DNA of 13,820 nt, from contig JBDVGI010000258.1 in the NCBI GenBank assembly GCA_039962885.1, forward strand, positions 1 through 13,820, read 5' to 3'. The notes beneath the pieces are model-generated. The model saw only the letters and a program-made list of their open reading frames with translations. It did no database searches and was not told where the DNA came from. A program made the translations under genes and the position numbers. This document shows positions 7,917 through 13,820 of this stretch, one piece after another (within the stretch, counting starts at the first letter, position 1; each line of letters starts with the position of its first letter). The stretch comes from Litorimonas sp039962885. Its GTDB lineage: Bacteria > Pseudomonadota > Alphaproteobacteria > Caulobacterales > Maricaulaceae.

Positions 7917-8994
7917 GTCTATCATATTGATAACTTGCGCAGGCTTGACGGCTTGCACATCCGATTTCCTGAAACCTAAATTCCCCCAAGCTCAATGCAC
8001 GCGCATCTCTTTGTTGGATAACGGGAAAGCCGTTATTGGCGTCGAAGATATGGTTTACGACGAAACCGCGCAAACGCTTTACCTCTCCGCTTATGATCGC
8101 CGTACACATAGTTCTGGCGGGATTTACGGCTTGCCTTTAGCTAATGCAGCAACAGCTGCAGCCCTCACGGTTACGCCAATACTTACCGATATACACCCTC
8201 ATGGAATGGACCTTATACGCGATGGTTCCAAACTCACCTTAAGTTTCATTGACCGACAAGGAGATGAAAATGAGAGGAACCCCGTCATCCGCACTATATC
8301 TTGGCAAGATGAAACCCCGAATAGTTTGACCGAAGGTCAATCGTTTACAGGGGCTGAGCTTTGCGCGTCAAACAACCTTGTCCGCACCCCTAATTGGGAC
8401 AGCAATGAGGCACCAATATACGTTACGCAAGACCATAAAACTTGCACCCGTAAAGCCCAAAGCCGAGAAAATATATTTTCGCCTAATCAAGCCAGTATGG
8501 GGTGGATTAATTCCGAAATCCCAGTACCGAAAAATGTTTTGACTGACCTGTCATTTGCGAATGGGATTGCATTTTCTGAAAATTTAGACGTCATATATGT
8601 CGCCGAAACGCGAAAAAAACGCGTCGTCGTAAAACATCCACATTACTTTAATACAACGCCTATAAAGCTCTCGGGCGGGCCAGACAATCTCACCCGCAAC
8701 AAAGATGACATTTACGCCGCTCTCATCCCAAATTTGCTTGCCTATTCACGGTTTCAGAAAAAGCCAAAGAAACGTGTCAAAAGTCGTTTTTCGATCATCA
8801 CCCCGACTTTTTTTCCGCGAGGAGATAAACCAAGAGAGAATTTTGCCACATTTTCCACGGTAACCTATGATGTCCCTGCCCCTGTCATTTCAGGCGCAAG
8901 CGTCGCCGTAAAAGCGGGAGAATATATATGGCTCGGCTCGGCTTATGACACAGCTATAGCTCGCTGCACCCTTCTCGAAAGTTCTTCATTATGA
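7903..8994 (+). CDS. Paraoxonase/arylesterase-like six-bladed propeller lipoprotein
   Basis: A 363-residue lipoprotein: MPIPKSIILITCAGLTAC is a type II signal ending in lipobox LTAC with Cys18; Thr at +2 suggests the outer membrane. An ATG at 7879 in the same frame is possible, but 7903 gives a proper signal and has GGGGA four bases upstream. By eye the protein aligns along its length with human PON1. Calcium-ligand matches are E48-D49 (GVEDM), N157, N220 (LSFANGIAFS) and D261-N262 (GGPDNL). PON1 His115 matches H100 in HPHGMD, while His134 and His285 appear replaced. C32 and C355 match the PON1 C42-C353 disulfide. This suggests a calcium-dependent lactonase/esterase fold with altered catalysis. 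A basic stretch, KKPKKRVKSR, near residues 285-295 is unusual. The gene overlaps the sulfotransferase gene by 14 bases and hpnA by 4. Substrate unknown. Confidence 0.78.
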   Translation: MPIPKSIILITCAGLTACTSDFLKPKFPQAQCTRISLLDNGKAVIGVEDMVYDETAQTLYLSAYDRRTHSSGGIYGLPLANAATAAALTVTPILTDIHPHGMDLIRDGSKLTLSFIDRQGDENERNPVIRTISWQDETPNSLTEGQSFTGAELCASNNLVRTPNWDSNEAPIYVTQDHKTCTRKAQSRENIFSPNQASMGWINSEIPVPKNVLTDLSFANGIAFSENLDVIYVAETRKKRVVVKHPHYFNTTPIKLSGGPDNLTRNKDDIYAALIPNLLAYSRFQKKPKKRVKSRFSIITPTFFPRGDKPRENFATFSTVTYDVPAPVISGASVAVKAGEYIWLGSAYDTAIARCTLLESSSL

Positions 8995-9986
8995 TACAAA
9001 ATTCTAATAATAATACGGTGCTTGTCACAGGAGCTGGCGGATTTATTGGCGGACATCTTATACAGCAGCTCACCGTGCTTGGTTGGCATGTCCGCGCATT
9101 TGACATAGCCCCGCCTACTCCAAACCTTCCGTCCAATATAGAGTGGGTTCAAGGCTCTATACTCGATATGTCTGCGCTTGAGGACGCTATGGGTGGTGTG
9201 CGGCATGTTTACCACATGGCAGCTCTGACACATTTGGGCGTTCCGCAAACACAACGTTATGAGCAAATCAATCACGTTGGCACGCGTAATGTAATTACAC
9301 TGTCTCGTATGCTCGGAGTTGAACATTTACTCATCACATCAACAGAGGTTATTTTACGCGGATGGCAGGATGATAATCCTGCGGCCTTAAATGAAAGTGA
9401 TCCTCTACCTAATATGGAAGATATGGCAGGGCCATATTGTCGTTCAAAATTGGCCGCAGAAATTATAGCGAGAGAGGCTATAGCAAATGGCCAGGCAATT
9501 TCAATTTTATACCCAACGGTCCCAATTGGTGCAGGAGACGTGAACCTTACCGCGCCTAGCGCGATGATTAAGGCATTTATGGATAAACCGCCGCCTGCTT
9601 ATTTAGACTGTGTGTTTAACCTCGTCGCCGCTCAAGACGTGGCTAAAGCTCATATTCTGGCAGCGCAAAATCCAACCGGAAAGCGCTACATATTGGGCGG
9701 AGAGACAGTGGAGATGTCCAAATTATTGACACTACTTGCACCATTAACAGACAAAAACATGCCGCGCCGTGCCGTGCCTTATAGCCTCGCGGTTATAACT
9801 GCCCACGCCTCGCAAATGCTCGCAAAATTGACGGGTAAAGCGCCGCTCGCGAGCCTTGAAGGTGTTCGCCTTGCTCGGCACAAAACAATCATCGATAGCA
9901 GCAAAGCACGCTTGGAGCTAGGTTGGACGACAACCCCTACAAAAACAGCTTTAGCACAATGCGTGAATTACTTGAAAAACATGTGA
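8991..9986 (+). CDS. hpnA: Hopanoid-associated NAD-dependent sugar epimerase HpnA
   Basis: A 331-residue extended short-chain dehydrogenase/reductase. The nucleotide-binding motif TGAGGFIGGHL has G14, G17 and G20; D38 at the end of the second strand (VRAFDI) points to NAD rather than NADP. The catalytic pair is Y149-x3-K153 in GPYCRSKLAAE, with S117/T118 (TSTEV) as the companion hydroxyl. The segment FNLVAAQDVAKAHILAA...GKRYILGGE is characteristic of the hopanoid-associated epimerase family. HpnA is thought to act on hopanoid head-group sugars, but its exact reaction is not settled. Its ATG overlaps the stop of the paraoxonase-like gene (ATGA). Its stop is one base from the stop of the converging hpnM, with no terminator between. 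A general dTDP/UDP-sugar reductase is the alternative. Confidence 0.84.
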   Translation: MIQNSNNNTVLVTGAGGFIGGHLIQQLTVLGWHVRAFDIAPPTPNLPSNIEWVQGSILDMSALEDAMGGVRHVYHMAALTHLGVPQTQRYEQINHVGTRNVITLSRMLGVEHLLITSTEVILRGWQDDNPAALNESDPLPNMEDMAGPYCRSKLAAEIIAREAIANGQAISILYPTVPIGAGDVNLTAPSAMIKAFMDKPPPAYLDCVFNLVAAQDVAKAHILAAQNPTGKRYILGGETVEMSKLLTLLAPLTDKNMPRRAVPYSLAVITAHASQMLAKLTGKAPLASLEGVRLARHKTIIDSSKARLELGWTTTPTKTALAQCVNYLKNM

Positions 9987-9987
9987 T

Positions 9988-10641
9988 TTATTTTGATGCG
10001 GTCTTCATATGCGCTAACAGTGCATCAACGCCATCACGGCTGGCTAAAGACGAAAACTCTTTGCGTTTACTCACTAACGGAGAAATGCGTTCGACTAATA
10101 CATCTAACAAGAAGGGTTCATCATCAATCCAGCGCAGCCGCCAATCTATTGAAGCTTTTTTGATACCGTTTTTATCAACCAGCTCACTGCGAACAAGCGC
10201 TTCTGTATCGCCGCGCAGACGGCTCGCTTTCACATTGATTTGACGCTCGGCTAATTCACCAATCTGCGCTGCAAATGTCGCAGCAATATAGCTTGGAAAC
10301 AAAGCTTCATACTCAGCGCGCTGCGCATCTGTTGCAAGTTCACTGGGCGCGCCTTTGAATAAAAACTTTCCAATCGATTCTGTTGCCAATTTGGCTTGCA
10401 ACACATCACGATAAGCAAGATCACGGCTCGTATCTGATAAATCTGAGCGCTTAGCAACATCAGAAAGCTCAACAATGAGAGCTTGTGTAAACTTTTCTGC
10501 TTGCGTTTTATCAGCGGCAAATGCGGGCGTAGCCATTGCCGTAACGCTTGCAACTAAAAATGTTGCGCTAATAACCGAGCGTATGGCCATGAGGTTAAAC
10601 CCGCGGCGCGTAGAGGCGTTGTTCAAATTATAGTGTGACAT
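9988..10641 (-). CDS. hpnM: Hopanoid-associated MlaC/Ttg2D-like periplasmic protein HpnM
   Basis: A 217-residue secreted protein of the MlaC/toluene-tolerance Ttg2 family, which carry lipids across the periplasm. I place the start at ATG 10641, which has GGAAAAG upstream; a longer in-frame version would run into hpnN, and an ATG at 10590 lacks a ribosome binding site. The N-terminus has a twin-arginine motif, STRRGFNL (R12, R13), a hydrophobic stretch (about 23-38) and a likely cleavage site AFA|AD after residue 42. This suggests Tat export of a folded or ligand-loaded protein, although Sec use is possible. The mature part shows the family pattern, including YRDVLQAKLA, the LFPSYIAATFAAQIGE helix and the IDWRLRWIDDEPFLLDVLVE strands. 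It lies 118 bases downstream of hpnN and probably partners it. Confidence 0.85.
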   Translation of the reverse strand: MSHYNLNNASTRRGFNLMAIRSVISATFLVASVTAMATPAFAADKTQAEKFTQALIVELSDVAKRSDLSDTSRDLAYRDVLQAKLATESIGKFLFKGAPSELATDAQRAEYEALFPSYIAATFAAQIGELAERQINVKASRLRGDTEALVRSELVDKNGIKKASIDWRLRWIDDEPFLLDVLVERISPLVSKRKEFSSLASRDGVDALLAHMKTASK

Positions 10642-10759
10642 TGTTCTTTTCCAATATGTCGTTTCTGTAGACCCTATAAAGCAAATTTCGCCTGTATCTC
10701 GTCTGAATAAAATCATCAATTTCATGACATTTCTGTCACTTACCCTCACGATTATGCGA
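10642..10759 (-). other. Gap between hpnN and hpnM
   Basis: 118 bases without a gene in an otherwise tight minus-strand unit. It holds the hpnM ribosome binding site and a short inverted repeat TGACA-TTTC-TGTCA (10725-10738). The repeat could be a small hairpin or a regulator site. No terminator and no convincing promoter was found, so read-through from hpnN to hpnM is the simplest view. Confidence 0.4.
10646..10652 (-). promoter_or_regulatory. Ribosome binding site fixing the hpnM start
   Basis: GGAAAAG on the minus strand ends four bases before the ATG at 10641, with GGA eight to ten bases away. It supports the start that keeps the twin-arginine motif inside the signal peptide, over the downstream ATG at 10590. 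Confidence 0.5.
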
Positions 10760-13396
10760 TTATATCTGCGCAGATTTGGGCCGTCCAAACCATTTCATCA
10801 AGCTCGGCGTTACAAAAATAGTGCAAATAATCACCCAGGTTATGGCAATCATAAGCAACGCGCCCATGCTAGAGGTGCCGCGGTGATCTGAAAATGTCAG
10901 ACTGCCAAATGATGCAATCGTCGTAAATCCACTAAACAACACTGCGCGCGGCGTAACCGTATCAAAAACCGACTTCAAAGCATCTGATTTACGAGATTGC
11001 AGCGCGAGATGTAGGCTACTATCAACGCCAATTCCGATAAGTAGAGGCAGAACAATGACGTTCGCAAAATTATAAGGCAACCCGAAAATAACACCCGTTG
11101 CCGTGGTTAAAATGCCCGCCAATAACAACGGAACCAACATAATGATAACAAGCTTAAATTCTCTAACGACAATATAAAGCAATATCGAAACCATAATTAA
11201 GGCTGCGATTATCGCCTTAAGCATCGCGCGTTGTATGATGTCGCCAGCCTCTTGAATAGTCCGTGCAGATCCAGAAATATTTACACTAGATGCGTTTGAG
11301 CTTTGTGTTGATAAAGTTGATGCTGCTGATTTCACATCAGAGATAAAGGCACGTCTATTCGTTTCATTGCGCAAATCCTTATTGGGAATGATTTCAACGC
11401 GTGCGCGGCCATTTGCGCTTGTATAGCGCGATGCAATATTATCTGGAATGGAACTGCGAGTGACTTCGCTTGCTTGAATTTGATTGCGTAAACGCTCAAG
11501 TTCGTGCGGCCAGTAAAACAATGTATCTTCTTGTGAGCGGCGCATGAGTTCTGAATCAGTTTTGCTCGGCACGTCCCATCTGCTTAGGACTTCAAAAAGA
11601 CGTATTGAGGCCGCATCACTTCGGCCTTGCAAAGCCTCTTTCAAACGGCCCGTTGGGTCCGGCTCAATTGGATAACCCTGCCCTTCGCCAGACACAGCAA
11701 ATTCTAAACCAATCACGGCGTAATCTATGAGTTCAAGTTTATCGCTTTGGTCTTCTGGGATAAAACTCCATATTGTTCTGGCTGATTTTACGCTACCGAG
11801 CTGCTTAAAGGCTTCCGCGGCTAGGCGGGTGTCATCTTCATTGGCAGAGAGGTAATTTAACCGAAACGGCGTTGTCTCCGCGCGGTCGAATAATTGATTA
11901 AATGCAATAACCGATGGAGCCGTGCGGCTTCTTAGGGCCATAGGGTCTGCGTCAAACCGTGCATTAGGCAGTAAAACTGTCCCCAAGACAGCTATGACAA
12001 TTACAAAGATAGCAACTTTTGGCCTTAAGCCATCAGCTATAAACCCTTTTTTTTGCATATGCGGAGTTATAGATGAGGCTTTTGGGGATATGTTTTTAGG
12101 CGGCGGCAACGCAGAATATATGGCTGGTAAAAAACTTGTCGCAACTAAAAAAGCAACGACAACCCCAATAGCTGCAATTATGCCAAGTTGTGACATACCT
12201 ACAAATTGTGTCGGAACGAAAGCTAGAAACGCCAAGGCTGTTGACGGCGCCGTTAAAACTAAGGCCGTACCAATTTGCCGTGTTGTTCTGTAGAATGCAG
12301 CCGAGGGCGATTTCCCTAGCCCGCTTTCCTGACGAACATGCAAGAGCAAGTGTATCGCGAAATCAACCCCTAAACCGACCATTAAAACTGTGAACGCAAT
12401 TGATACCAGATTAAGCGCTGTGAAAATACAGGCCGCTATGCCTGCCGTTATAACAATCGATATAACCAGAGATATTAACGTGAAAAAAGCCAAGGTCAGT
12501 GAGCGCAAGGCCCATAGGAGCAATAAGCCCACTAAAATGAAAGATATGAAAAAGGCGAAACCTATACCGCGGCTAACACTTTGTAATTCATCCGAGCGTA
12601 GCACAGGATTACCTGTGACAAAGACCTCTGGATTCAAACCTGTTTCAATTCGCAAAGCTTCAATGCTTTGTTCTATCGCCTCTTGCACAGTAGCCGCAGG
12701 ACGCAAGCGTGTTGTATCCAAAACTGGGTCAAGGGTCAAAATGCGTTGAAATGGCGGTTCAAGGCCTTCAACAAATGCGGAGCGCCAAGATAAAGCCTTC
12801 CTCTGCCCGTTTAGGTTTGCCTCAAGCGTATCAGAAACAGCGTTAAACATAGTCTGTGCTGTGTCATTCTCTTGCGTCGCGGCTTGCGCTAGCGCATCGA
12901 ACAAGGATGGCAAAGTCGGGGTAAGCGTTAGGCGTTCAATTAACGGCGCGGCTTCGGTTAATTGCGCGAGAGTTGTTTCAAGCTCTTCAGTGCTTAAAAA
13001 TAATAAACCATTTTTTTGAAAAAACGGATCAAGTTCTGGATTAAAAATTGATTTTATATGTTTAGACTGACTCAAGCTTTGAGTTAATTTATCTGTGAAG
13101 AAATCTGCCGCGTCAGGGCTATCAGCCCGAATAAGGACTAATATTTCATCACTAGTTTGTGGGAAAATGGCCTGATAGGCAATTTGATCTTGGCGATAAG
13201 GTGTCTTTGCATCTATCATTTCGCTCGTATCAGTGTTGATACTGAGATTTCCAGCAGCAATTACGCCCGCAATAATGGCGGCAATCACCCAAGTTGCCAG
13301 AATAAAAAATCGGTATTTTTGGGCAAAGCGCAGCCATAGGTTAAAGCCTGCTTCAAGACGAATATGAAAAGATGTGTTTTGAGTAGCTTTAGCCAT
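10760..13396 (-). CDS. hpnN: Hopanoid transporter HpnN, RND/MMPL superfamily
   Basis: An 878-residue RND-type protein with the duplicated layout of the family: TM1 (about 29-49), a large periplasmic loop (50-276), TM2-6 (277-428), TM7 (460-477), a second loop (478-724) and TM8-12 (725-868). Each half carries the MMPL-type motif in TM4/TM10: GLGVDFAIHL (341-350, D345) and GIGVDSSLHL (788-797, D792). HpnN moves hopanoids from the inner to the outer membrane in Rhodopseudomonas palustris, and the length fits that family. The gene starts 12 bases after the mlaA stop with a weak AAGCGG ribosome binding site, suggesting coupling to mlaA. Adjacent hpnM and mlaA provide periplasmic and outer-membrane partners. 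Proton-motive drive is assumed from the superfamily. Confidence 0.94.
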   Translation of the reverse strand: MAKATQNTSFHIRLEAGFNLWLRFAQKYRFFILATWVIAAIIAGVIAAGNLSINTDTSEMIDAKTPYRQDQIAYQAIFPQTSDEILVLIRADSPDAADFFTDKLTQSLSQSKHIKSIFNPELDPFFQKNGLLFLSTEELETTLAQLTEAAPLIERLTLTPTLPSLFDALAQAATQENDTAQTMFNAVSDTLEANLNGQRKALSWRSAFVEGLEPPFQRILTLDPVLDTTRLRPAATVQEAIEQSIEALRIETGLNPEVFVTGNPVLRSDELQSVSRGIGFAFFISFILVGLLLLWALRSLTLAFFTLISLVISIVITAGIAACIFTALNLVSIAFTVLMVGLGVDFAIHLLLHVRQESGLGKSPSAAFYRTTRQIGTALVLTAPSTALAFLAFVPTQFVGMSQLGIIAAIGVVVAFLVATSFLPAIYSALPPPKNISPKASSITPHMQKKGFIADGLRPKVAIFVIVIAVLGTVLLPNARFDADPMALRSRTAPSVIAFNQLFDRAETTPFRLNYLSANEDDTRLAAEAFKQLGSVKSARTIWSFIPEDQSDKLELIDYAVIGLEFAVSGEGQGYPIEPDPTGRLKEALQGRSDAASIRLFEVLSRWDVPSKTDSELMRRSQEDTLFYWPHELERLRNQIQASEVTRSSIPDNIASRYTSANGRARVEIIPNKDLRNETNRRAFISDVKSAASTLSTQSSNASSVNISGSARTIQEAGDIIQRAMLKAIIAALIMVSILLYIVVREFKLVIIMLVPLLLAGILTTATGVIFGLPYNFANVIVLPLLIGIGVDSSLHLALQSRKSDALKSVFDTVTPRAVLFSGFTTIASFGSLTFSDHRGTSSMGALLMIAITWVIICTIFVTPSLMKWFGRPKSAQI

Positions 13397-13408
13397 ACCG
13401 CTTAATTA

Positions 13409-13820
13409 TCATTCAAAATCGGCTAAGTTATCATCTTCAAAATTTTCATCTTCGAAACTATCGAATGGATCCGAGTCTTCATGGATATTTGTTTCTCGAC
13501 TTTGATTATAAAGCGTACGTAAATTCACATATGGATCAGCAGATTCGCGGATAGCTTTTAAGCGTCCATCTTGCTGGGCGCGTACATTTAAAACAGTTGC
13601 GGTATTTGCGCTAAGAATAGCCTCTGTCTCCCCGTCAAAATTTATGCGCCGAACAGGGTTTGCCACGATGTCGCCCGCGCGTCCCACAACATCACGTAGA
13701 TTAGACGGACCTAATAACGGCAAAACGATATATGGTCCCGCAGGAACATTATACGTCCCAAGCGTTTGCCCGAAATCTTCTTTTTGATATTGTAGTTCTG
13801 GCTCTGTAGAGGCCAAGTCA
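13409..13820 (-). CDS. mlaA: MlaA/VacJ-family outer membrane lipoprotein, C-terminal part only
   Basis: The frame stays open to the window edge, showing the last 136 residues; the N-terminus with its lipobox lies beyond. The signature EDFGQTLGTYNVPAGPYIVL followed by PLLGPSNLRDVVGRAGD is diagnostic for MlaA/VacJ, a ring-shaped outer-membrane lipoprotein that handles misplaced phospholipids with MlaC. The tail is strikingly acidic (from about HEDSDPFDSF to the end, residues about 112-136 of the visible part). It precedes hpnN by 12 bases on the same strand, giving mlaA-hpnN-hpnM. This pairing with an RND exporter and an MlaC-like protein instead of the Mla ABC transporter suggests a route for hopanoids or a role in lipid balance alongside them; that role is inferred. 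Confidence 0.9.
   Translation of the reverse strand, partial: DLASTEPELQYQKEDFGQTLGTYNVPAGPYIVLPLLGPSNLRDVVGRAGDIVANPVRRINFDGETEAILSANTATVLNVRAQQDGRLKAIRESADPYVNLRTLYNQSRETNIHEDSDPFDSFEDENFEDDNLADFE

Noticed and set aside
9993..10028. Inverted repeat TTGATGC / GCATCAA as a terminator for hpnM or hpnA
   Set aside because: Seven-base arms around a 22-base loop, with no T-run on either strand; too weak.
9923..10243. 106-codon plus-strand frame across the hpnA-hpnM junction
   Set aside because: Overlaps the end of hpnA and runs antisense to hpnM; Ser/Arg-rich low-complexity product without motifs.
10642..10788. N-terminal extension of hpnM up to position 10788
   Set aside because: It would overlap hpnN, place 49 residues before a twin-arginine signal and lacks a ribosome binding site; ATG 10641 is better.
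12390..12749. 119-codon plus-strand frame opposite hpnN
   Set aside because: Antisense to transmembrane and loop segments of HpnN; Lys-rich product with no recognisable domain.

Overview
The window is a hopanoid biosynthesis and transport locus from a Gram-negative bacterium, most likely an alphaproteobacterium. The gene content (HpnD, HpnE, squalene-hopene cyclase, HpnG, HpnH, HpnA, HpnM, HpnN, with IspH and an MlaA-type lipoprotein) is typical of that class. The moderate to low GC content and tight gene packing would fit a marine Hyphomonadaceae/Caulobacterales-like lineage, but this placement is a guess from family resemblance only.

Layout. (1) Positions 1-4404, + strand: 3' part of hpnD, then hpnE (4-base overlap), shc/hpnF (42-base gap with a candidate internal promoter) and hpnG (1-base gap). 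This unit makes squalene, cyclises it to hopene and processes adenosylhopane. (2) Positions 4430-6545, - strand: ispH then hpnH, giving MEP-pathway precursor supply and the radical SAM step that adds the adenosyl side chain. A rho-independent terminator for this unit lies inside the last codons of hpnG. (3) Positions 6546-6812: the only sizeable intergenic region, AT-rich and divergent, with a 15-base palindrome and a pair of repeats 20 bases apart. (4) Positions 6813-9986, + strand: a three-gene overlapping unit of a PAPS-dependent sulfotransferase, a paraoxonase-like lipoprotein and hpnA. (5) Positions 9988-13820, - strand: mlaA (5' end beyond the window), hpnN (RND-type hopanoid exporter) and hpnM (MlaC-like periplasmic protein with a Tat-type signal). 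These form a plausible inner membrane-periplasm-outer membrane lipid route.

How it fits together. HpnD and HpnE (with HpnC, not seen here) convert farnesyl diphosphate to squalene. Shc makes diploptene/diplopterol, HpnH adds 5'-deoxyadenosine, and HpnG removes adenine. HpnA belongs to head-group modification, and HpnN/HpnM/MlaA concern movement between membranes. The least expected part is the sulfotransferase plus paraoxonase-like lipoprotein, translationally coupled to hpnA. It suggests an undescribed modification of a hopanoid or another envelope lipid, possibly sulfation followed by lactone or ester chemistry. That is inference from context; nothing in the sequence identifies the substrate. 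I saw no rRNA, tRNA, CRISPR array, insertion sequence or integrase.
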